A DNA stretch of 61,006 nucleotides from the NCBI GenBank assembly GCA_018266875.1, contig JAFDZR010000002.1:1-61006 (forward strand), given 5' to 3'. The notes below the pieces were generated by a model. The model saw nothing but the letters and a program-made list of their open reading frames with translations, was not told the origin of the DNA and did no database searches. The position numbers were made by a program, and so were the translations under genes. Shown piece by piece: positions 54,395-61,006 of the stretch (positions are counted from its first letter, which is position 1; the number at the start of each line of letters is the position of its first letter). This stretch comes from Bacteroidota bacterium (lineage in GTDB: Bacteria; Bacteroidota; Ignavibacteria; Tepidaquicellales; Tepidaquicellaceae).

Positions 54395-55036
54395 TTAATT
54401 TCCGGTAATTCTTCTTGCTTTGAGAAATGTTCTGGCATAGAATTCATTATCAAGAGATGCAACAGCCACTCCGGTTTTAGATCCGGAATGTGTAAAATAT
54501 CCATTTCCAAGATACATTCCTACATGTGTAACTCTTCCTTTTCTCATTGTATCAAAGAAAACAAGATCTCCGAACTTAAGATCAGATCTGTCTATCGGCT
54601 CACCGACATTTGACTGCTCAAATGAAGTTCTTGGCAATGAAATACCAAGTGCCTGATAAACGACTGTCTGAATAAAAGCTGAACAGTCAATTCCTCTTTT
54701 AGATGTTCCGCCCCAGAGATATGGTGTATTAAGGTATTCAATAACCTTAAACATGACCTCGTCTTTGTCTACATTACCTGAGAATTCTGAGCTTGACAAA
54801 AATCCTGCCAAACTGCTGGAAATTGCTTCAAGATTTTCTTTGTTTATCGAGGTTTTCTCGACTAAGCTGCTGGTGGAAACTACTTCTGCAGAGTTTTTTC
54901 CATTGGCATCTTTCTTAAAACCTGATCCATCCTGATCTTTAGCTAATTCCCTTGTGCTTGAACAACCCATTAACACAGTTACGGAAAATATTACCGCCAT
55001 AACCGGTATTAATTTGGATAGTTTTAGTTTAATCAT
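54395..55036 (-). CDS. NlpC/P60 peptidoglycan endopeptidase lipoprotein
   Basis: A 213-residue lipoprotein (LMGC, Cys25) with a polar linker to about residue 90 and an NlpC/P60 domain (about 95-205). The catalytic residues are present: Cys118 (GIDCSAF), His171 (THVGMYLG) and His183 (FTHSGS), with LPRTSFEQ and LKFGDLVFF. Such enzymes cut the gamma-D-Glu to diamino-acid bond of peptidoglycan stem peptides. It lies 83 bases after two peptide-binding lipoproteins and upstream of their permeases, which suggests murein peptide release and uptake as one task. Confidence 0.93.
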   Translation of the reverse strand: MIKLKLSKLIPVMAVIFSVTVLMGCSSTRELAKDQDGSGFKKDANGKNSAEVVSTSSLVEKTSINKENLEAISSSLAGFLSSSEFSGNVDKDEVMFKVIEYLNTPYLWGGTSKRGIDCSAFIQTVVYQALGISLPRTSFEQSNVGEPIDRSDLKFGDLVFFDTMRKGRVTHVGMYLGNGYFTHSGSKTGVAVASLDNEFYARTFLKARRITGN

Positions 55037-55119
55037 AAAATGATCCTTTTTAAATTAATAAACCTATTCAATTTTAGTTCTTCCAAAATTAAATTATTGT
55101 AAAATTATATAGACGAATC

Positions 55120-56853
55120 CTATTTATCAAGCCATAAATGTCTGAAATTTATTCTGTGCATGGCGTCCAGATAATAGCCCTTTACATAGGGCTGAATAAG
55201 CTGATAGTCCTCTTCATAGAAAATGAGCATCATTGGAGCCTGGGAAATTGCTAGCTGTTCTGCTTTCATGTATAGTTCATATCTTTTTTCCCTGTCTGTC
55301 AGAGTTATTGCCTTTTCAAAAATCTCATCATATTCGGGATTCTGGTATCTGGTTGAATTTATTGGACTAATTTCTTTAGGATCTTTGGGCACGTTTTTAC
55401 CATAATACAGATTAAGGAAATTTTCCGGATCAGGATAATCTGCGATCCACCCCAGTCTGTAAAAATCTGCTCTGCCGGCATCTATATTATCGAGATGCTG
55501 CGCAAACTGTAATATGTTTAACTTCATATTTACACCAATCTCTTTCAGCATATTCTGAATTGATTCAGCGATCTGAATATTCCTGTCCCCGCCTGAATTT
55601 ATCTGGAGTATTGTTTCAGGAAATCCTTTTCCGTCGGGGTATCCGGCATCTGTCATCAGCTGTTTTGCCTTTTCAAGATCAAAATTATATCCTCTGATCT
55701 TTTTTACATCATAATCAGGCATAGAAGGAGGAACGATTCCGTATATTGCTCCCATAAACCCCTGTCCGTTCAGAACAAACTTTAAAATCTTGTCCCTGTC
55801 AATAGCATAGTTAAATGCCTGTCTCACTTTTTCATTATTAAAAATTTTTCCGGTAGTAAGAAATCCATAATACTGGATTGAAAGTGAAGGAACTCTCTGA
55901 AGGATGAACTGTGAATATTCCGGAGTAAGTGTCTTTTCAGGAGTTACAATAGATTTAAAGGATTCATTAGGAACCCTGTAACTTTCATCGAGATTCATAT
56001 TCCTGAATTCAAGAAGCTGCTGTGATGTCTCTTTCAGAAACTTAAATTTTACAGCGTCTACATAAGGAAGCTGATTCCCGAATTCATCTTTAGCCCAGTA
56101 ATTTGGATTCCTTTTAAGATTAAGTTCCAGGTCCTGCTTCCAGTCTATAAATACAAAAGGTCCTGTTCCAACCGGATTCTGAAAAAAGTCTGCACCGTAT
56201 TTTTCAACAGCTTCTTTCGGAACGACATAAGAAAAACCAAGACATAGGTAATAGATGAAAGGACCGAAAGGTTTTTTCAGTTTTATCTGAAATGTAGAAT
56301 CATCTTTTACAATATATCCGCTTACACCTGAAATTTTCGGATCTCTTGATTCCCGACCCGCTATAGTAATTTCCTGATTATATTCAACTGCGCCTTCAAC
56401 GTAATTTTTAAAATAATCAAATCCCAGAGATCCCGTTCTCGGATCACATACTCTGTCAAGTGAATACTTTACATCAGTGGCATTGAATTCCCTTCCCTTC
56501 CCATCAGGAAAGCACGGATTATCCTGAAACTTAGGACCTCTTCTTAAATGAAAAGTATAAAGCATTCCGTCTTCTGACACTTCCCATCTCTGAGCAAGTT
56601 CATTGGTAAGTTTAAGATCTTTATCAAGGTCAACCAGAAGGTCATATATCTGATGAGCAACGTGATGGGAAACATCATCGTTCACTCTTACTGGATCGAG
56701 ACTTCTTACATTTTCAAGTTCATTTAATCTGTATGTTCCTCCGCCTTTTATTCCGCCTTTGAGCTCTGTAAAATTTTCCGCCTCTTTTTTTGCGCAGCCG
56801 GATATAAGCATCAGTAAAGCCACTGCCAAATATTTCATTGAGTTAATTTTCAT
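55120..56853 (-). CDS. Peptide-binding lipoprotein of an ABC transporter (family 5), copy B
   Basis: A 577-residue extracytoplasmic solute-binding lipoprotein (LISGC, Cys20) of the SBP_bac_5 (DppA/OppA) family: GGTYRLNELENVRSLDP, VAHQIYDLLVDLDKDL, LAQRWEVSEDGMLYTFHLR region, NPVGTGPFVFIDW, KVRQAFNYAIDRDKIL, ADYPDPENFLNLYYGKN. It captures oligopeptides for the permeases at 52280-54297. It is highly similar along its whole length to the next gene, ten bases upstream, so the two are a tandem duplication. Confidence 0.94.
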   Translation of the reverse strand: MKINSMKYLAVALLMLISGCAKKEAENFTELKGGIKGGGTYRLNELENVRSLDPVRVNDDVSHHVAHQIYDLLVDLDKDLKLTNELAQRWEVSEDGMLYTFHLRRGPKFQDNPCFPDGKGREFNATDVKYSLDRVCDPRTGSLGFDYFKNYVEGAVEYNQEITIAGRESRDPKISGVSGYIVKDDSTFQIKLKKPFGPFIYYLCLGFSYVVPKEAVEKYGADFFQNPVGTGPFVFIDWKQDLELNLKRNPNYWAKDEFGNQLPYVDAVKFKFLKETSQQLLEFRNMNLDESYRVPNESFKSIVTPEKTLTPEYSQFILQRVPSLSIQYYGFLTTGKIFNNEKVRQAFNYAIDRDKILKFVLNGQGFMGAIYGIVPPSMPDYDVKKIRGYNFDLEKAKQLMTDAGYPDGKGFPETILQINSGGDRNIQIAESIQNMLKEIGVNMKLNILQFAQHLDNIDAGRADFYRLGWIADYPDPENFLNLYYGKNVPKDPKEISPINSTRYQNPEYDEIFEKAITLTDREKRYELYMKAEQLAISQAPMMLIFYEEDYQLIQPYVKGYYLDAMHRINFRHLWLDK

Positions 56854-56862
56854 TTTTTTAAA

Positions 56863-58593
56863 TTATTTATTCAGCCATAAATTTCTGAAATTTACCCTGT
56901 GCATCGGATCAAGGAAATATCCTTTTACATAAGGCTGAAGAAGTCTGTAATGCTCGTCATAGTATATGAACATCATGGGAGCTTCGTTGACTGCGATCTG
57001 CTCCGCCTGATAATAATAATCATACCTTGTCTTCAGATCGGAATTGGAAATTGCTTTTTCAAACAAAGCATCAAATTCTGCATTCTGAAATCTGGTCGAA
57101 TTGATCGGACTTATCTGCTTGGGATCTTTCGGTACATTTTTCCCATAGAACAAATTCAGAAAATTTTCCGGATCAGGATAATCAGCCACCCAACCCGCTC
57201 TGTAAAAATCAGCTCTTCCGGCATCAACATTATCAAGATGCTGTGCGAACTGCATAATGTTCAGTTTCATACTGATACCGATTTCCTTAAGCATATTCTG
57301 AATTGATTCAGCGATCTGAATGTTTCTGTCTCCGCCGGAATTAATCTGGAGGACAGTTTCAGGAAATCCCTTTCCGTCAGGATAACCTGCTTCAGTCATT
57401 AACTGTCTTGCTTTTTCGAGATTGAAATCATAACCTTTTATCCTGTTAATGTCATAATCAGGCATAGCCGGAGGTACAAGTCCGTGAAATGCTCCCATGT
57501 AACCCTGACCATTTAGAACAAACTTCAGTATCTTTTCCCTGTCTATTGAATAGTTAAATGCCTGTCTTACTTTGACATTATTGAATATTTTTCCTGTAGT
57601 TAGAAATCCGTAATATGCTGAACCCATAGACGGAACTCTCTGAAGTACAAATCCGGAATACTCAGTAGAAAGAGTTTTTTCAGGTGTAATAATTTCTTTG
57701 AATGATTCATTCGGTATCCTGTAGCATTCGTCAAGATTCCCGTTCCTGAATTCAAGCATCTGCTGGGAAAGTTCCTTTATGAATTTAAACTTGACTCCTT
57801 CTATGTATGGGAGCTGATTCCCGTGAATGTCCTTATCCCAGTAATTAGGATTCCTTTTAAGATTAAGCTCGAGGTCGGGTTTCCAGTCTATGAACAAGAA
57901 TGGTCCTGTTCCTACGGGATTCTGAAAATAATCTTTAGCGTATTTTTCAACTGCCTCCCTGGCCACAATGTAACCATAGCCAAGAGTAGTATAATAAATG
58001 AATGGACCGAAAGGAGATTTCAATTTTATCTGGAAAGTGCTGTCATCCTTTACAATAAATCCCGTTACCTCTTTTATCTCCGATTCGCGGGATTCTTTTC
58101 TGGCAAGAGATACTTCCTCATAAAATTCTTTTGCGCCTTCCACATAATTCTTATAATAATCATATCCAAGGGTTCCGGCTCTTGGATCGCAGATCCTTTC
58201 GAAAGAATATTTCGCATCACCGGCATTGAACTCTCTTCCCTTTCCGTCCGGGAAACACGGATTATCCTGAAACTTAACACCATTCCTCAAATGGAAGGTA
58301 TAAAGCAGGCCGTCATCGGAGATTTCCCAGCTCTTCGCCAGCATAGGTTTCAAATGGAGACTGTCATCCAAGTCAATAAGAAGGTCATAGATCTGATGTG
58401 CCACATGAGAGGACACTACATCACTTATACCGGCCGGATCCAGACTCCTGATATTTTCAAGTTCGTTGATCCTGTAAATACCTCCTCCTTTAATGCCGCC
58501 TTTAAGATCAGTCATAACCGAAACTTCTTTCTTACCGCAGCCGCTGATTATTAAAATAAAAGGAAGGATGAGATAAAGATAAATAAATTTCAT
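56863..58593 (-). CDS. Peptide-binding lipoprotein of an ABC transporter (family 5), copy A
   Basis: A 576-residue paralogue of the previous entry with lipobox IISGC (Cys19). The same blocks occur (GGIYRINELENIRSLDP, NPVGTGPFLFIDW, KVRQAFNYSIDREKIL, ADYPDPENFLNLFYGKN). The first third, including the segment that follows the first strand (SDVVSSHVAHQIYDLLIDLDDSL region), differs more than the rest, consistent with divergence of ligand preference. It follows the ATPase gene by about 97 bases. Confidence 0.94.
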   Translation of the reverse strand: MKFIYLYLILPFILIISGCGKKEVSVMTDLKGGIKGGGIYRINELENIRSLDPAGISDVVSSHVAHQIYDLLIDLDDSLHLKPMLAKSWEISDDGLLYTFHLRNGVKFQDNPCFPDGKGREFNAGDAKYSFERICDPRAGTLGYDYYKNYVEGAKEFYEEVSLARKESRESEIKEVTGFIVKDDSTFQIKLKSPFGPFIYYTTLGYGYIVAREAVEKYAKDYFQNPVGTGPFLFIDWKPDLELNLKRNPNYWDKDIHGNQLPYIEGVKFKFIKELSQQMLEFRNGNLDECYRIPNESFKEIITPEKTLSTEYSGFVLQRVPSMGSAYYGFLTTGKIFNNVKVRQAFNYSIDREKILKFVLNGQGYMGAFHGLVPPAMPDYDINRIKGYDFNLEKARQLMTEAGYPDGKGFPETVLQINSGGDRNIQIAESIQNMLKEIGISMKLNIMQFAQHLDNVDAGRADFYRAGWVADYPDPENFLNLFYGKNVPKDPKQISPINSTRFQNAEFDALFEKAISNSDLKTRYDYYYQAEQIAVNEAPMMFIYYDEHYRLLQPYVKGYFLDPMHRVNFRNLWLNK

Positions 58594-58690
58594 TATTAAT
58601 TTTTTTACCTAAAAAATGATTGTATAACAGTTGAATAAATTAATATTCTGATTTATTAAGCAGAACCAAATCAAAAAAAAGCTGAATAAA

Positions 58691-59686
58691 CTAAGCAGCT
58701 TTCTCTTTGGTCGGATAGCTTTCGGGAAAAAGCAGACAGCTCTGCATGTGATTTTCACGTCCGGCAAGTACCGGATGTATTGTTGAACAATCTGCAAACA
58801 CTTTCGGACATCTTGGATGAAAATAACAGCCTGTAGGAACATTTGCCGGCGAAGGTACATCTCCGGTAAGAATAATCCGCTTGGATTTATTTCTTGGATC
58901 AGGAAGAGGAACGGCGGACAACAGCGCCTGAGAATAAGGATGATTTGGTTTTGCATAAAGTTCTTCGCGTCTTGCCATCTCTACTAGCTGTCCCAAATAC
59001 ATTACACAAACCCTGTCGGAAATATGTTCCACAACAGAAAGATCATGCGAAATGAAAAGATAAGTTATACCGAATTCCTTCTGCAGGTCCTGTAATAAAT
59101 TCAGAATCTGAGACTGAATGGAAACATCAAGCGCTGATACAGGTTCATCGCAGACAATAAAATCCGGTTCTACAGAGAGTGCTCTTGCAATTCCGATTCT
59201 CTGTCTTTGTCCGCCTGAAAATTCATGAGGATATCTGCGGGCATGAATTTTTCTGAGCCCTACTGTATCCAGCAGCTGTTCAATTCTCTTCTCAGCAGCT
59301 TCACCTTCAGCAATTTCATGAAACTTCAGGATCTCTGACAGCATACCGCCAACAGTAATTCTTGGGTTTAATGAAGAATAGGGATCCTGAAAAATTATCT
59401 GCATTTTTTTTCTGTACAGCTTCAGTTCCTGGGAAGTAATATTAGTTATGTCCTTGCCATCAAATATTATCTCACCTGCAGTAGGTTCAATAAGCCGAAG
59501 AATGGTTCTCCCAACAGTTGTTTTACCGCAGCCTGATTCTCCAACAAGTCCAAGAGTTTCGCCTTTCTTTATGGTAAAAGACACATCATCAACAGCTTTA
59601 ACATTTCCGATTGTCTTTGAGAAAACACCTTTTTTAATGGGAAAATATTTTTTAAGACTTTTTATCTCAATAAGATTTTCTGACAT
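58691..59686 (-). CDS. Peptide ABC transporter ATP-binding protein, OppF/DppF type
   Basis: A 331-residue ATPase. Walker A is GESGCGKTT (49-57), the signature FSGGQRQR lies at 156-163, and Walker B is FIVCDE (176-181). The C-terminal oligopeptide-family extension ([37 protein letters not shown]) holds the cysteines that bind an iron-sulfur cluster in OppD/OppF-type proteins. The DppD/OppD partner usually beside it is not in the window. It is the first gene of the minus-strand cluster. Confidence 0.94.
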   Translation of the reverse strand: MSENLIEIKSLKKYFPIKKGVFSKTIGNVKAVDDVSFTIKKGETLGLVGESGCGKTTVGRTILRLIEPTAGEIIFDGKDITNITSQELKLYRKKMQIIFQDPYSSLNPRITVGGMLSEILKFHEIAEGEAAEKRIEQLLDTVGLRKIHARRYPHEFSGGQRQRIGIARALSVEPDFIVCDEPVSALDVSIQSQILNLLQDLQKEFGITYLFISHDLSVVEHISDRVCVMYLGQLVEMARREELYAKPNHPYSQALLSAVPLPDPRNKSKRIILTGDVPSPANVPTGCYFHPRCPKVFADCSTIHPVLAGRENHMQSCLLFPESYPTKEKAA

Positions 59687-59906
59687 AATGTTTTTACTAT
59701 TTTTAATATAAATTTAATCGATAAATATAATTCATTGTAATTGCAAAAACAATCAATATGAGATTCTACATTCACTATCCGGTTTTATCCGGAATAATGA
59801 TTTCATTTAAATATATTTTTTTCAGACAGGTAATTATGAGTATTGCATTATTAAATTTCACAGAATATATTTCAGCATAAATTTTAATATTAAAATAAAA
59901 ATTGAT
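59687..59906. other. Divergent promoter region
   Basis: A 220-base AT-rich gap between the ATPase gene (minus) and the last T9SS cargo gene (plus). A short dyad, ATCCGG-TTTT-ATCCGGAAT type (about 59777-59794), is visible, but no clear promoter could be assigned. Confidence 0.35.
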
Positions 59907-60833
59907 ATGAATTCAATAATCTTACATAGGAAAAAATTTACTGTCTGCTTTATAATGTTAATGTTTACAGGATCTACATTTTTATTTGCCCAGTCTTCAC
60001 AGACTCCTCAGCATCATAATTTTAACGTTACAGAGCTCGGCAATAATTTTCCATTCAATCAGCCAAGTGGAAAAAGGATACAGGTGCTTTACCGTCCGGG
60101 TGAATTTTCCCGGCCTACTCCTTCACCCAGCGGAGATATTGTCAGTGTTTCGTTTAAATTAATAGTTCCTTTAGGACCTTATACATATTCAGACTTCACT
60201 ATTCGATTAGGGCAAACTGACATTACTGATTTTACCTCCGGAATTTGGTATAGTGGTCAGATGGATACAGTTTTTTACAGACCCTCAATTACCTTATCGT
60301 CAAATTCATTATGGATGACATTTAACCTGGACAGGACTTTCAATTATGATTCATCAAGAAGTCTTGTAATGGATATTCAGCATTGCGGAGCTCCAGGTGC
60401 AAGCGGATTCAGTTCTTCTGTGACAAATACTTTCGGTGTCAGAAGGAATACATCTTCTGCAGGAACAATGTGTCCATTTGTATTTGGCGAGAGTACCGGT
60501 ATAGTCCATTTGTTTGGAATTACTCTCGGACCCGCTACCAGCATATTAAATAGTACCAGTGAAATACCGGATTCTTACAGTCTGTCTCAGAATTTTCCGA
60601 ATCCTTTTAATCCAGTCACAACCATAAATTATTCAATACCCGTTTCAGGTTTAGTAAATCTTAAAGTATTTAATATTTTGGGAAAGAAAGTTTCATCTCT
60701 GGTAAATGACTTCAAACAGCCGGGGAATTATTCTGTTGATTTCGACGCTTCAGATCTGACATCCGGAATTTATTTTTACAAAATATCAGCAGGAGATTTT
60801 TCGGAAATAAAGAAAATGACTTTGATAAAGTAA
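59907..60833 (+). CDS. T9SS type A sorting-domain protein
   Basis: A 308-residue secreted protein with a signal peptide (about 1-30, TFLFAQ). The head (about 35-215) is beta-rich with no recognised motif (GEFSRPTPSPSGDIVSVSFK, IRLGQTDITDF, VMDIQHCGAPGASGFSS split by motifs). The last 80 residues are a T9SS sorting domain (SLSQNFPNPFNPVTTINYS, FNILGKKVSSLVND, SGIYFYKISAGDFSEIKKM). Its tail is more diverged than those of the 96-7437 cluster. It should be another client of PorU-PorV. No terminator is visible in the 173 bases that follow. Confidence 0.88.
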   Translation: MNSIILHRKKFTVCFIMLMFTGSTFLFAQSSQTPQHHNFNVTELGNNFPFNQPSGKRIQVLYRPGEFSRPTPSPSGDIVSVSFKLIVPLGPYTYSDFTIRLGQTDITDFTSGIWYSGQMDTVFYRPSITLSSNSLWMTFNLDRTFNYDSSRSLVMDIQHCGAPGASGFSSSVTNTFGVRRNTSSAGTMCPFVFGESTGIVHLFGITLGPATSILNSTSEIPDSYSLSQNFPNPFNPVTTINYSIPVSGLVNLKVFNILGKKVSSLVNDFKQPGNYSVDFDASDLTSGIYFYKISAGDFSEIKKMTLIK

Positions 60834-61006
60834 TCCGCAGTTAATTTATATCTCAGTACAATTTTTTCAATTTTACAATATGTTCTAAGACAAATTATGG
60901 ATAATTATTTTTTATATAAGAAGATAGAATATTATTGACTATAGTTTTTTTATATACCTATGTGTCTAAGAGTCTATGTGGTTTTTAAAAAAAAGAACTG
61001 AAACTG

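Noticed and set aside
57823..58554. 243-codon plus-strand frame opposite the peptide-binding protein gene
   Set aside because: It lies entirely antisense to a strong family-5 binding protein gene and has no domain of its own. Long antisense frames also occur opposite other long genes here.
60834..61006. Terminator or RNA at the right edge
   Set aside because: The sequence is AT-rich without a convincing hairpin, and the window ends too soon to judge.

Overview
The window looks like a chromosomal piece of an AT-rich, Gram-negative member of the Bacteroidota/Chlorobiota/Ignavibacteriota group, most likely Ignavibacteria. The evidence is type IX secretion (T9SS) cargo whose C-terminal sorting domains carry the SQNYPNPFNPST signature and end in KKMMLVK, a linked porU-porV pair, an acpP-fabF-rnc block, and many lipoproteins and outer-membrane barrels. 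No insertion sequence, prophage, CRISPR array or rRNA operon was seen. One tRNA (Leu, anticodon CAA) is present.

Layout. 1-15.3 kb (minus strand): six large secreted proteins. Four are tandem T9SS cargo proteins with near-identical tails. Two are bigger proteins (parallel beta-helix and anchor-J types) that lack the T9SS tail and instead share a 165-residue C-terminal module ending in a dockerin-like double EF-hand. Each gene has its own terminator, and terminators of neighbouring paralogues are near-copies. 15.4-17.5 kb: glmS directly downstream of tRNA-Leu. 18-31.3 kb (plus strand): housekeeping genes, namely a membrane-bound (Fe-S) oxidoreductase, metK, an EI24/CysZ-like membrane protein, a compact M42-like protein, purL, an outer-membrane protein with mlaE-mlaF-mlaD, then acpP-fabF-rnc. 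31.5-40 kb: the T9SS sortase porU, its partner porV, and a large secreted M6-type metalloprotease homologue whose zinc motif is destroyed. 40-47.7 kb: a glycosyltransferase, an outer-membrane protein, a DUF2520 oxidoreductase-dtd-prmC-amidohydrolase run, a MerR regulator and a YcaQ-like winged-helix protein. 47.7-51.8 kb: a six-gene MarR-led operon (YceI, pirin, FMN reductase, PIG-L deacetylase, NmrA) with a palindromic operator. 52.3-59.7 kb: a peptide ABC transporter (one ATPase, two tandem binding lipoproteins, two permeases) with an NlpC/P60 peptidoglycan hydrolase inside it. 59.9-60.8 kb: another T9SS cargo protein.

How it fits together. The window holds both a secretion endpoint (PorU/PorV) and several of its probable clients. 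The most notable observations are three metallohydrolase-like proteins that have lost some or all metal ligands (M6-like next to porU-porV, YtcJ-like amidohydrolase, M42-like mini-protein), a tandemly duplicated 132-bp leader with conserved dyads upstream of the largest gene, heptanucleotide repeat arrays that run into stop codons of two T9SS cargo genes, and a MarR operon whose gene content suggests a quinone/electrophile response. All assignments come from reading motifs; no database search was possible.
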